A DNA stretch of 64,000 nt from Coriobacteriia bacterium (GTDB lineage Bacteria; Actinomycetota; Coriobacteriia; Coriobacteriales; Eggerthellaceae), in contig JAUNIP010000001.1 of NCBI GenBank assembly GCA_030523425.1, positions 10,934 through 74,933 of the forward strand, written 5' to 3'. Every line of letters begins with the position of its first letter. Position 1 is the stretch's first letter. Below, in pieces: positions 1 to 8,721 of the stretch. The notes below the pieces were generated by a model, which saw only the letters and a list, made by a program, of their open reading frames with translations, searched no databases and was not told the DNA's origin. A program made the position numbers and the translations under genes.

Positions 1-1158
1 CGTATTGGTGCTCGTTTTGGTGTTCGCGCTTGTGCTTACGTTCGTATTCGCGTTTGCGTTCGCATTTGTATTGGTATTGACATTGGCGCCGCTGCTGTTG
101 ACGTTCGCTTTTGCAGCAGTTTGGGTGGCCGTTTGGTTGGCGGCCGTCCCCGCATAGGATCCTCCCCCGCCCCCGCCGCTGGAAGAACCAGCAGCCATGA
201 AAATGCCGCCTAGCACCACCGCACACACAGCCACCACGGCCACGTAAGGGGCCCACCCAGAAATGGCAGTCCTCTTCACCTGTTTGGAAATAACCGTGCG
301 GTCGGAAAAGGCCTTGGAGGAAGCAGTCCCGCCGTGCAAGATGGTTTTCATGATTTCGGCAGTGGCAGGGCGAGAAGCGGGATCCTTGCTTAACGCCAAG
401 GACACAGCCGCAGCCATGCTTTCAGGCAATCCTGCCAGCCCCACAGCGTTAAGGCCGGGCACATCCTCATGCACTATGCGATAGAGCACCGTGGTGGAAT
501 CCGTATCTCCAAGCCTGAAGGGATTGTAGCCGGCAAGCATCTCATATGCTATGACCCCCACGGAAAACAAATCGCTGCGGCTGTCCACAGCAGCGCCACG
601 CGCCTGCTCGGGAGACATGTAGCCCGGCGTTCCCAACACGGTTCCCATCTGAGTAGCTTGCGTCTGCGACGCGCCTTGCAGGTGGGCAATGCCGAAATCA
701 CCTATTTTGACACGGCCTTCTGATGTTACGAAAATGTTGTCAGGCTTCAAATCGCGATGAACGATTCCCTTGGAATGGGCGTAACCAATACCATCCAGAA
801 GGTCATCCAAAATGGGTCCGGCCGCTTCCGGCGAAAGCTTTCCGCTTGCATCAAGAACCTGCCCAAGCGTAGCGCCCTCAACCAGCTCCATGACTATGGC
901 GGGCCTGCCATCAAATATATCGGCCTCATATACGGCCACGATATTGGGATGGTTCAGCATGGCGGCAGCCTTGGCTTCCTTCACGAAGCGCCGGCCTATT
1001 TCCTGCTGGACCTCATCAGACAGGGTGTCGCTTATCAGCGGCTCCTTGATGGCAACCTGGCGCTCCAAGTTGGGATCCCACGCACGCCATACACGCGCCA
1101 TGGCCCCACGGCCAATTTCGCCGCGCAGTTCGTAGCGCCCTATGAATTGCCCCTCCAT
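1..1158 (-). CDS. Transmembrane Ser/Thr protein kinase (PknB type), C-terminus off the window
   Basis: Reads in frame from an ATG at 1158 to the window edge (386 codons, no stop), so the C-terminus is missing. It is a Hanks-type kinase: Gly-rich loop GEIGRGAMARV (about residues 14-24), VAIK lysine K38, HRD catalytic loop at 134-136, DFG at 154-156 and the activation segment GTPGYMSPEQ near 177-186. The activation loop has several Thr (170, 173, 177). A single membrane helix follows near residues 290-315, then a Gly/Ser stretch and an Asn/Thr/Ala-rich low-complexity exterior tail made largely of alternating N and A/T. The tail resembles a wall-spanning spacer rather than a PASTA sensor. It is the last visible gene of the operon with FHA, PP2C and VWA proteins, so it probably phosphorylates those partners. 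Start choice is moderately certain because the purine-rich stretch lies rather far upstream. Confidence 0.9.
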   Translation of the reverse strand, partial: MEGQFIGRYELRGEIGRGAMARVWRAWDPNLERQVAIKEPLISDTLSDEVQQEIGRRFVKEAKAAAMLNHPNIVAVYEADIFDGRPAIVMELVEGATLGQVLDASGKLSPEAAGPILDDLLDGIGYAHSKGIVHRDLKPDNIFVTSEGRVKIGDFGIAHLQGASQTQATQMGTVLGTPGYMSPEQARGAAVDSRSDLFSVGVIAYEMLAGYNPFRLGDTDSTTVLYRIVHEDVPGLNAVGLAGLPESMAAAVSLALSKDPASRPATAEIMKTILHGGTASSKAFSDRTVISKQVKRTAISGWAPYVAVVAVCAVVLGGIFMAAGSSSGGGGGGSYAGTAANQTATQTAAKANVNSSGANVNTNTNANANANTNVSTSANTKTSTNT

Positions 1159-1183
1159 GGCGAACCTGTGCCCCTTTCCTAAG

Positions 1184-1423
1184 CTAGTTTGCTTCCACCG
1201 TGGCATACACTTCGTCTGCCACAGCAGCCATCAACGGCCAAGCTGAGGCCTCTTCGTTGCCCTGGGCAACGGATGCATTCGATGCCGGCTGCACCTGCGG
1301 GGAAGTAAGTTGATTCGGAGTTGCTTGCTGTTGGGCAGAAAAAACCAGAACGCCCACAACGGCGCCCACCACAAAGCAGGCAATGCCTGCAATGGTGCAA
1401 TTTATCAGCCGCTGGTTTCTCAT
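1184..1423 (-). pseudogene. Internally deleted paralog of the serine hydrolase at 8830-9786
   Basis: A 79-codon reading frame whose first ~57 residues (membrane anchor and Pro/Ser linker) match the N-terminus of the 318-residue serine hydrolase at 8830-9786 and whose last ~22 match its C-terminus, ending LMAAVADEVYATVEAN. The whole catalytic domain (SxxK, SDN, KTG) is absent. The join falls at a 5-bp sequence (TCTTC on the plus strand) present at both ends of the removed stretch in the full copy, the signature of a microhomology deletion. The frame stayed open. Its ATG overlaps the TGA of the upstream VWA gene as ATGA, so it is probably still translated as a small single-pass membrane peptide. 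Annotated as a pseudogene; a retained short function is possible but unsupported. Confidence 0.75.
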
Positions 1424-3744
1424 TTGTCGGCTGCTCCTTCTTTGCGCTTTGTGACCACAATCACGCCGCCTACTAGGCATACTCCTGCAATGATAACAAT
1501 TATCAGCAGCCCAACGCCATTATCGCCCGTCGAGCCGCTGGCATACGCCATGGCAGCGGCTGCCTTATCAAGCGCCGTAGCCACAAAGTACGGCTCCGAG
1601 GCCATAGAAGTCTCCGCGCCGTAAACCGACATGGTCCAGACGCCTTGCGCTGCATCGGCAATCTTAACCTGAACCGGAATCTCATCCGAAAGCACCTGGT
1701 AACCTGCGTAAGATTCAGTCACCCGCACGCCGCTAGGATCGGTCAGGAACAATTCCAGTTTACTGCCCGGCCAATACAACACGGCAATCAAGTCACCTTT
1801 TTCGTCGATGGTGAACTGCACGTCGTCGGAATAGCCGCCCTGCGAAACGGTGCCCTGCTGGGTGGTAAGCAACGTGTATTCTGCTTCCAGTTCGGCCTTG
1901 GCCATGGTGGCATACACGCCAACTGCCGCCGATGTGGCAGAAGAAGGATCTTCATGGGAATACGTGCCGCCTGTTCGGTCAGCAATTTCTTGGAGCAAAG
2001 CGGAATCTATCGAACTGCCCGATCCGAAACCGATGGTGTGAACAGTGATGCCCTGGTCAGCCGCTTCGTCCGCCGCGGCCAAAATTTCCGAATCCGAATT
2101 TCCGCTGGTATCCAAGCCGTCGGACAAAAAGATCATGGTCTTGGTGCCCGATTTTCCGCTTAGTTGGCCAATGCCTTCCTTCAATCCCGCCAACATGTTG
2201 GTTGAACCACTGGCTCTGAGCCCTTGTATGGCGCTTATGGCGCTATCATAGTCGCTGGTAGACGCAACCGCCGTGCTTGCCGACGAAGAAAACGTTCCTA
2301 CCGCAACTTCCGCGGCAGAGCCGCTGGTGCCGGCCTGCGTCTTGAGCATCCTGGCAAATGCAGCAGCCTGCGTTTTAGCCGCCGCCATCTTGGAAGAAGA
2401 CCCATAAGCCGAAGCGCTGTCCATGGACCCAGAGGCGTCTAGCATGATAGAGAAAGCAGTAGAAGAGGTGGTAGAAGAAGCAACAGAAGAAGGTGTCGCA
2501 GCATCAGCTGAGGATTGAAGGGACAGCTTAGCGCTTGTGTTTCCGTAACAAAACGCTTTAGCGGGATAGTCATACAAATTGGAAGGGTCGTCCTTGAACC
2601 ACGGATCTTCCGCCCCATAACTTGTCTGTTCGCCAACCAGCGCCACCTGGATGCTTTGGCCCTCTAGCATATCTTCCACCATGTTCACGCTTATGCAAAG
2701 CGAATATCTTGCGGAAACGCTTTCATAAAAGCCGCAAACAGCAGCCGCACCCACCTTCAAAAAGGCATTAGGAAACGACTTGTCAGGAGCTGAAAACTTT
2801 GCGCGACCCAAAAAATCACAGGTCTCGGAGAACACAACCGTGTCCTTCAACGCGCCAGAGCCAAGATTTTCGAAAAACTTCGGGAGGACAAAATAATTAT
2901 AGACAAACCAATTGCCAGACCACACTCGCGCAATACTTTCATTCCGCAAGTAGGTTTGATACTTGGAATCCTTCTCTGACGTGCATTCCTCTCTTAAGCA
3001 CATGACAGGAGTGTTTTGCGAAGAATACGTGGTGCCATGCATGGAAAACAGAACCACGTCGTAAGCGCCGATGTTTTGCAAGTCTTCCACCGTAACGTCT
3101 GTGTTCACGTCGGTATTCAGGCCAATGCTGTCCCAGCGCTGTTCTAAGGAGTTGTATATGGGCCTGCGCGAATCCTCAAAAGCAAGCAGCACTAAAGCGG
3201 TGGCATCCCCCTCATGATAGCTTGCGGGCAAGGTGGGCTGCGAAAAACCGCTGACAACGTCAGCAAGCATCTGAGCACCCGAACTTGACAAGTCATTAAA
3301 TGGCATGTCCTCGTCTTCAGTTCGTTCAGACAAGTCGATGCCGCCTAGGGTGCCGTCTGCATAAGTGAAGCTAAACATCTGGACATCTTCGTTATATTCC
3401 GCTTTGCCCGCAATAAGGCCCGCACCGAACGCTTCGTCCAAGGCCTCCTGAGCCATGCGAACCCGATTGCTGGCATCCGCGTTTGCGAATTCAGTCGTGG
3501 AAAGCCTGGAGCTCAGCAAGTCATCCATCTGCTGGTAGCTCTGACTGGAATCCGCCTGCGTGTCCCCCGCAGAAGGCGTGGGGCTGATGCTTGTATTGGC
3601 AGGCGTGCCTCCCGACGCCGGGTTACCGCCTGCGACGCCCCCACCTCCCCCGCCGCCACTGGTGGCGAACAGCAGGATGATGCCTAGGACTATTACCAGG
3701 CCGACAATCACGGCAGCAACTATTTTGTTGGAGTTGTCTTTCAT
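1420..3744 (-). CDS. Membrane-anchored protein with clan-CD peptidase-like domain plus VWA domain
   Basis: 774 residues. N-terminal membrane helix (about 8-27), Gly-rich linker, a unique region, then a caspase/gingipain-like fold suggested by a hydrophobic strand ending SMHG (H236) and a second strand ending SETC (C309), the His-Cys dyad arrangement of clan CD peptidases. The region 180-400 also has the alternating strands expected of that fold. A VWA domain follows (about 430-620) with intact MIDAS DASGS (D436, S438, S440), a Thr at 515 and LSDG at 541-543. A beta-rich segment and a C-terminal helix with a Lys/Arg stop-transfer (745-767) end it, so both ends are anchored with the domains outside. 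It lies 15 bp after the PP2C gene. Dyad assignment comes from motifs only; peptidase activity is inference. Confidence 0.75.
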   Translation of the reverse strand: MKDNSNKIVAAVIVGLVIVLGIILLFATSGGGGGGGVAGGNPASGGTPANTSISPTPSAGDTQADSSQSYQQMDDLLSSRLSTTEFANADASNRVRMAQEALDEAFGAGLIAGKAEYNEDVQMFSFTYADGTLGGIDLSERTEDEDMPFNDLSSSGAQMLADVVSGFSQPTLPASYHEGDATALVLLAFEDSRRPIYNSLEQRWDSIGLNTDVNTDVTVEDLQNIGAYDVVLFSMHGTTYSSQNTPVMCLREECTSEKDSKYQTYLRNESIARVWSGNWFVYNYFVLPKFFENLGSGALKDTVVFSETCDFLGRAKFSAPDKSFPNAFLKVGAAAVCGFYESVSARYSLCISVNMVEDMLEGQSIQVALVGEQTSYGAEDPWFKDDPSNLYDYPAKAFCYGNTSAKLSLQSSADAATPSSVASSTTSSTAFSIMLDASGSMDSASAYGSSSKMAAAKTQAAAFARMLKTQAGTSGSAAEVAVGTFSSSASTAVASTSDYDSAISAIQGLRASGSTNMLAGLKEGIGQLSGKSGTKTMIFLSDGLDTSGNSDSEILAAADEAADQGITVHTIGFGSGSSIDSALLQEIADRTGGTYSHEDPSSATSAAVGVYATMAKAELEAEYTLLTTQQGTVSQGGYSDDVQFTIDEKGDLIAVLYWPGSKLELFLTDPSGVRVTESYAGYQVLSDEIPVQVKIADAAQGVWTMSVYGAETSMASEPYFVATALDKAAAAMAYASGSTGDNGVGLLIIVIIAGVCLVGGVIVVTKRKEGAADK

Positions 3745-3759
3745 GCCAGCCCTCGTTTG

Positions 3760-4836
3760 CTACCTTGTGTTACCGGGAAGCAAGGCGAAGCCGGCTTCCG
3801 CCTGCACAGCACTGATTTCTGCGGCCAGCGCCTCAATGGGCTTGAAGCCGTTTATCGCGTTGCCTAAAAACGTCATGCCGCACAAAAAGCCCAGCAGCAA
3901 TGCCACAACACCAGTCGCAACAACGGGCACCCAAGCGGAAAAAGCCTTCGCGTGCTTGCCGCGAACACCTGCCGCACTGCGTGGAACGGAACTCCTGACG
4001 CCGTCAACAACCTTGACGCCATCTTTTTCCGAAAGCGTGCCGCTGCGAGTGCTGGTGCTATCGGGCGTTGCTTTGCGCAGCAACGCACCGCACAGCACCA
4101 CGGTCGCATTGTCGTCGGTGCCATTGCGCAGCGCTGTTGCAATAATGCCATCGGCGGCACCTTGCAGCGTGCGCGCCTTCCCAATGCAGGCGGCCATTTC
4201 TTTGCCCGTCACCACCGTGGAAACGCCGTCGGAGCACAGCAGCAGCAAGTCCCTGCGCTCAAGCGGCACTTCCGTAATCTCGGGCGCATCGGAAGTGAAT
4301 CCCAAGGCACGTTCAATCTTGTTCCTGTCGGGATGCGTCTGAGCCTCTTTTTCCGTAATGACGCCCCTGCTCAGCAGCCTGCCCACCTGGGAGTGGTCGG
4401 TGGTAAGCTGGGTGGCCACACCTTCGCGAATAAGATAGGCACGGCTGTCGCCCACATGGCCAATCCAAGCCTTCCCGGGGCTTATGAAGGCAGCCACGAA
4501 CGTTGCGCCCATGCTAGCGGTTCCCCGCGCTGCGCTTTCCCGGGAAATGGCATTGTTGGCTGCTGTCACAATCTCATCGAGGGCCATACTGGCATCAAGG
4601 TCCAACGCCCCTGTCACCGAAGCCATCTGCTTCAGTTTTTCCAAATAGCCTTCGGCCGCCTGCACGGCAAGACGACTGGCTACATCGCCGGCTTCGTGGC
4701 CACCCATGCCATCGCTCACCATGATGAAGGCAACGAACTTCTGAGTGAAACGACCAAGCCGTGTAAGGTCGTAGCAGAAGAAATTGTCCTCGTTAAGGGG
4801 CCTGGGGCCGCAATCTGTTCGTCCTGCGAAATCCAT
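3760..4836 (-). CDS. PP2C-family Ser/Thr protein phosphatase with C-terminal membrane helix
   Basis: 358 residues. The PPM/PP2C metal-binding set is complete: RPLNEDNF (D17), SDGMGGH (D42), GDSRAYL (D130), CSDGVS (D203) and DDNATVV (D241/D242). After the catalytic domain (to about 255) comes a basic Ser/Thr linker, a membrane helix near 304-328 and a short exterior tail. It should dephosphorylate substrates of the kinase encoded further down the same operon, working on the inner membrane face. Only 3 bp separate it from the upstream lipase-like/VWA gene. Unlike soluble bacterial PstP-like enzymes without the tail, it is tethered, matching the other membrane-bound products of this locus. Confidence 0.93.
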   Translation of the reverse strand: MDFAGRTDCGPRPLNEDNFFCYDLTRLGRFTQKFVAFIMVSDGMGGHEAGDVASRLAVQAAEGYLEKLKQMASVTGALDLDASMALDEIVTAANNAISRESAARGTASMGATFVAAFISPGKAWIGHVGDSRAYLIREGVATQLTTDHSQVGRLLSRGVITEKEAQTHPDRNKIERALGFTSDAPEITEVPLERRDLLLLCSDGVSTVVTGKEMAACIGKARTLQGAADGIIATALRNGTDDNATVVLCGALLRKATPDSTSTRSGTLSEKDGVKVVDGVRSSVPRSAAGVRGKHAKAFSAWVPVVATGVVALLLGFLCGMTFLGNAINGFKPIEALAAEISAVQAEAGFALLPGNTR

Positions 4837-4839
4837 TAG

Positions 4840-6858
4840 TTACGCTTTCTTCTTGCGCAAGCCGAACACCACCGTGGCCGCTATGGCGCCCACCATGACA
4901 ACAGCTGCGGCTATCAACAACAAAAGGGAATAGTCCTGCGCTTCGCCTGCGGTTTTATCCACGTTCACCCGATCAAGCTGACCAACAGCAAACACATGGG
5001 CGCGCGAGTAGTCGCCCCCGTCAAGTCGGACGGAATAGTTTCCCACTGCCGGGTTTTCCAGCAGCACGGTAACCAGCCCATCATCGCTCACCCGCAAATC
5101 ATATAAAGAAGCATCCACTTCTTCGCCATCTTTCAGCACGTGCACCAAAGCTGTTGCACCGTCGGTGATAACACCCAATTCCAAGGAAGTGGCTGTGTTG
5201 TCCATTGCGCCCACCGGGACGGCGTCCACAGAACCGGACGGCAGCTCCTGATCAAGCATGCTCAGCCCCAGCGATGAATAATACGAACGCAGGAAGTCGC
5301 GCCGAAGGCCAAACTCGTCGGTGCTTTCGTACAGGGTTCCACCGGTCGCATCGGATATTTCCTGCAAAAACGCTATATCGCTTTCGGTGAACCCATCACC
5401 TAAAGCCACCGTGTCGATGGCAATGCCTTCTGCAGCGGCCTGCGCAACCACACCCGAAAGAATTTCACCGGTGGTCAGCCCCGCCGTGTTCGCACCGTCA
5501 GACAGCAGCAGAATGTGCTTGCTAGAGCACAACGGCGAACCCTGCAGCTCCCTTAAGGCCGTGGTAAGAGCCAGGTTGATATCGGTGTCGCCGCCTGTGC
5601 GGATATTCCGCACTGCAGCCTGAGACCCCGTATCGCACCCCTTGGCAACAACAGACGCGGCCGTGTCGAACGTTACCACCGAAACATCGGCGGGAACCGC
5701 ATGCTCATTGCTCAAGCGCGCATTCATGGCTTGCAAGTAACCGGCCGCAGCGCTTTTGGCAGCATCAATCTTGACCACGCCGTCCAACCGTTCCAGCATG
5801 CTGCCGGAAACGTCGATGGCCAGCGCGGACGAAACGGCCGTCACCGGGGACCCGTCCGAAAACCAGGACAGATAGAAGTTCTTAACCTTTTCCCGCACGT
5901 CAGGCGAAGACACGTAGCTTTCCATCGCAGAAAGGCGCTCGGCAATGCCGGCGTCTACCGCGCCGGATCCCTGGTTGTCTTCGCTTACAGCATAGGGATG
6001 CCAATACTTCGACAGCCCCACGGCCTGGGAAAGCGTCGCCCGTGATTGCGTGTGGGTAACGTTGCCAGACACCGTCGGCGAAAGGGTCATATCGGCCTCA
6101 ACGGAAACACCGTCAGTGACGCCGAAGCCCATGTCGCCAATGTTGCCTGCAACCTCAAGCACTTTCACCACGCTGGGAAGGCGGGTGCCGTTCAAGGAAT
6201 TAAGCATTTCGCTGCCCGGAAGAAGATAGGACGGCTCCAATCCGGATTTGTTCGCTACATCGTTCCAAAGTGCAACCTTGGGGTAGGCAGCGCTAACGCT
6301 AAAGCCATTCTGCGGCGTTCCGCAGAACACCATACCGACCAAGTTGGCATACGCCGACTGCTTGGTGCTGGAAAGATCTTCCGCGAACTGGCGCGCCTGC
6401 AGGCCGGAACAGCCAACCGAGACAACAACGGATTTAGCCTGAGCGCCGGACTCCGCAACCTTCTGCAAAGCCCACGCAATGTTTTCCGACGTCACGGCGA
6501 CTGGCGCATTCGCGTCATCGCAGCCTAGCAGGAAGGTTGCCGGAGCGGGGGTGGATTCCTGACCATCGGCGCTACCCCACCACAGAGGATTGTCCGCACT
6601 TAGCAAGACCACCGAGCCGTTTCGCGCAACCTCAACAGTGCTTTCGTTTAACCAGTGAAGCTGAAATGACTGGAAATCGCCCAGCGAAGCATCTATCAAC
6701 AGAACGCTTGGCTGGGCGTCTTGGGTAGTTTGCGCGTGGGCGCACGCCGGACGCGCACCCACGCAAATTACCATCAGTGCCACAAGCAGAATCGCTGCCA
6801 GAAAACTTCCTACCAGGCTGACACCCTTGGCGAACTTGTTACCTGATCCCTGAAACAT
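4840..6858 (-). CDS. Secreted membrane-anchored protein with lipase-like domain plus VWA domain
   Basis: 672 residues. Signal/anchor helix at about 15-36 ending near ACAHA. Residues 50-290 resemble an alpha/beta-hydrolase of the triacylglycerol-lipase type: VSVGCSGLQAR (145-155) sits where lipases carry GHSMGG-L-x-x-R, followed by LVGMVFCGTPQNG (173-185), a LPGSEMLNSLN stretch (213-223) and TDGV (248-251) where the acid residue is expected. The nucleophile elbow is shortened to G-C-S-G, so catalysis is doubtful. A VWA domain follows (about 343-530) with MIDAS DVSGS (D349, S351, S353) and LSDG. A beta-rich segment and a C-terminal helix with RKKK end it. It lies 5 bp after the FHA gene. The lipase relation is my motif reading; the VWA call is firm. 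Confidence 0.75.
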   Translation of the reverse strand: MFQGSGNKFAKGVSLVGSFLAAILLVALMVICVGARPACAHAQTTQDAQPSVLLIDASLGDFQSFQLHWLNESTVEVARNGSVVLLSADNPLWWGSADGQESTPAPATFLLGCDDANAPVAVTSENIAWALQKVAESGAQAKSVVVSVGCSGLQARQFAEDLSSTKQSAYANLVGMVFCGTPQNGFSVSAAYPKVALWNDVANKSGLEPSYLLPGSEMLNSLNGTRLPSVVKVLEVAGNIGDMGFGVTDGVSVEADMTLSPTVSGNVTHTQSRATLSQAVGLSKYWHPYAVSEDNQGSGAVDAGIAERLSAMESYVSSPDVREKVKNFYLSWFSDGSPVTAVSSALAIDVSGSMLERLDGVVKIDAAKSAAAGYLQAMNARLSNEHAVPADVSVVTFDTAASVVAKGCDTGSQAAVRNIRTGGDTDINLALTTALRELQGSPLCSSKHILLLSDGANTAGLTTGEILSGVVAQAAAEGIAIDTVALGDGFTESDIAFLQEISDATGGTLYESTDEFGLRRDFLRSYYSSLGLSMLDQELPSGSVDAVPVGAMDNTATSLELGVITDGATALVHVLKDGEEVDASLYDLRVSDDGLVTVLLENPAVGNYSVRLDGGDYSRAHVFAVGQLDRVNVDKTAGEAQDYSLLLLIAAAVVMVGAIAATVVFGLRKKKA

Positions 6859-6863
6859 GGCAA

Positions 6864-7844
6864 TTATTCACCCGTAGAGAACGTGAAGGTGGTATCGCCC
6901 ATGCGAACCGTGTCGCCGGTGTTCAAGGTCTGGGGGCCCGTAATGCGAGCGCTGTTGACAAAGGTACCATTGGTGCTGCCCAGGTCCGTGAGCACCCAAT
7001 CGTTGCCGGAGTTGTTGATGCGGGCATGCCTGCTGGTCACCTTCACGTCGTTTATTACCACGTTGCAGTTGGTATCGCGGCCTAAAATGGTGCTGCTCAA
7101 AGGCAGTGGGACCACCAATCCGGCGTTCGCACCGCTGGTGAAGTTAAGCGTGGCGGAGCTCATGGGAACATCGATAACCGTGGCGGCCTGGGGCTTGCTG
7201 TCAAACACCGTCTTGGCGGCGCTAGAGCTGTTTGCGCTCACGACATTGTTGGGACCGGTTGCGGCCTTCACAGCATCAGCCACCGAAGAATGGGGGCTGG
7301 AAGCAACGGGAGCAGTTGCCGGCTTCTGGTTAGGCATCTGATCGACTTTCCTTTGCAAATCATCAATGGCGTTCACAAACTTGGTTTCCGGACGGGTCCT
7401 GTTGACCATGCTCATATACATGACCAACGCAACAACCGAAACCACCACGCCAACCAAAGCGATAGCCGCAATGGGCACTCCATAACCACTAACAAGCCAG
7501 TTAACATTCCAGTTGATGGCTCCTGTGTAATAGGGAGTTCCTGGCTCTGCGCCAAGTCGAACCAGCGTCGTGACGGCGTCTGCGTTGCCGGTGAAGCGGA
7601 AGATAAACGCAGGCAGAATAAGGAACACACCAACAATGGAAAGAATGCGCGGCACCATTGCCTTTTGGCCCTTGTGCTTATAGATGGAGTCGAAGAAGAT
7701 CCAGATGCAGATGGCTAACGTTGCCAGCAAGAACAAATACATGCCCCACTGGAACAGCCAAGAAAATCCCTGGATGTTTTGCAGCGCCTGATCAACCCAT
7801 GCAGAATTGTAATTAATTTCTATGTATGTCTGCCCGTAATTCAT
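6864..7844 (-). CDS. Membrane protein with three N-terminal helices and a cytoplasmic FHA domain
   Basis: 326 residues, first gene of the signalling operon. Membrane helices at about 33-53, 63-83 and 121-145, then a Ser/Ala/Pro-rich linker (150-230) and a C-terminal FHA domain (232-325) with the phosphothreonine-binding residues in place: GRD (R256), SRH (271-273) and GSTNGT (289-294). FHA domains read phospho-Thr, so this protein is the likely docking point for a partner phosphorylated by the operon kinase, or for its own linker Thr (for example T222 in ATVID). The start is supported by a purine-rich GGAAAGGAAAG just upstream. Tight spacing with five downstream genes argues for one transcript. 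Confidence 0.9.
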   Translation of the reverse strand: MNYGQTYIEINYNSAWVDQALQNIQGFSWLFQWGMYLFLLATLAICIWIFFDSIYKHKGQKAMVPRILSIVGVFLILPAFIFRFTGNADAVTTLVRLGAEPGTPYYTGAINWNVNWLVSGYGVPIAAIALVGVVVSVVALVMYMSMVNRTRPETKFVNAIDDLQRKVDQMPNQKPATAPVASSPHSSVADAVKAATGPNNVVSANSSSAAKTVFDSKPQAATVIDVPMSSATLNFTSGANAGLVVPLPLSSTILGRDTNCNVVINDVKVTSRHARINNSGNDWVLTDLGSTNGTFVNSARITGPQTLNTGDTVRMGDTTFTFSTGE

Positions 7845-8128
7845 GTTCTTTCCTTTCCGTTGTTGAACCCTTACTCAGACTGTGTCTTGAAGTGGAAGTT
7901 ACCTTGCCCTTGTATTCGGGTGCCCTTTCAAGCTCTGAGCGCAGTATGCAAGAAAAAAGCAGCGCCTTGTTGCGCAACGCAAAAAATGTTTGGAACTTTG
8001 CAACAACAGGCGTTTCCGCCCCGAAGCCAAGTACGCTATTCGTCCCATTCCTTGGCATGCAGGGCTTTCAACGCTGCGTTTTTGCATTTTTTGAAATTGC
8101 CTGCGTTCCGGTGCGAAGGGGCGTTCTG
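7845..8128. other. Intergenic region upstream of the FHA operon
   Basis: 284 bp between the FHA gene (reads left) and the end of the toxin gene. It must hold the operon promoter, but I could not pick a convincing -35/-10 pair. It contains T-rich and A-rich runs around 7965-8100 and no strong hairpin. Confidence 0.4.
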
Positions 8129-8440
8129 TCACACGATTAGGTTTGCCCAATCGCGGCGTTTGTACAAAACGCGCTCGACCACTACGCGATCAAGCGCTTC
8201 GTCAAACGTGAAGAATGCCATGTAGTTGCCGAACGCACCCCAGCGGTAGCCGCACGCTGCCGCGAAAGAATCCCGCACATAAGGAAACGCTTCCGGCATG
8301 CGCTCCAGCTTCCCCAGCAACTGCTCATATTCGTCCATCAGCCTGGAAGCCGCCTTCGGGTTGGACAAGATTTCCATCACGTAGCGAATGGCAGCCTCAA
8401 GGTCTCTCTCGGCTGTTTCGGTAACAAAAACATCCGCCAT
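8129..8440 (-). CDS. ParE/RelE-family toxin
   Basis: 103 residues with the plasmid-stabilisation (ParE-like) pattern: N-terminal helices with ERDLEAAIRYV, then FPYVRDSFAAACGYRWGAF and a terminal strand VVVERVLYKRRDW. Family members are mRNA interferases (RelE) or gyrase poisons (ParE); which applies here cannot be told. Its ATG begins 2 bp after the antitoxin stop, a typical toxin-antitoxin arrangement. Confidence 0.88.
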   Translation of the reverse strand: MADVFVTETAERDLEAAIRYVMEILSNPKAASRLMDEYEQLLGKLERMPEAFPYVRDSFAAACGYRWGAFGNYMAFFTFDEALDRVVVERVLYKRRDWANLIV

Positions 8441-8442
8441 GC

Positions 8443-8706
8443 TCAGATTCCATACCGCTCACGCAGCGAAGACGCGGCAGCGTGCGCATCGGACACACGC
8501 CCCTTTTCAACATCCCTGCGGCCTTCCAGCAGAAATTCATAGAAATCGAGGCGTACTTTCATCTGCTCGTACTGGTCGATGCCCATGACCGCCAGGTCGC
8601 CCACCCCGTTCTTCGTCACGAACACAGGATCAGGGCTGGCATGGCATTCCTGGGACACCGCGTTGTAGTTGTTGCGCAGCTTGGTGCTTGAAATAATCTG
8701 TGGCAT
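8443..8706 (-). CDS. Phd/YefM-family antitoxin
   Basis: 87 residues. N-terminus MPQIISSTKLRNNYN followed by PVFVTKNGVGDLAVMGIDQYE is the Phd/YefM DNA-binding fold; the C-terminal part (VEKGRVSDAHAAASSL) would wrap the toxin. It precedes the toxin gene by 2 bp. A good GGAGG ribosome-binding site lies 7-8 bases before the ATG and a 9-bp inverted repeat lies just upstream, so autoregulation is likely. Confidence 0.9.
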   Translation of the reverse strand: MPQIISSTKLRNNYNAVSQECHASPDPVFVTKNGVGDLAVMGIDQYEQMKVRLDFYEFLLEGRRDVEKGRVSDAHAAASSLRERYGI

Positions 8707-8721
8707 GCGTGGCCTCCTAAC

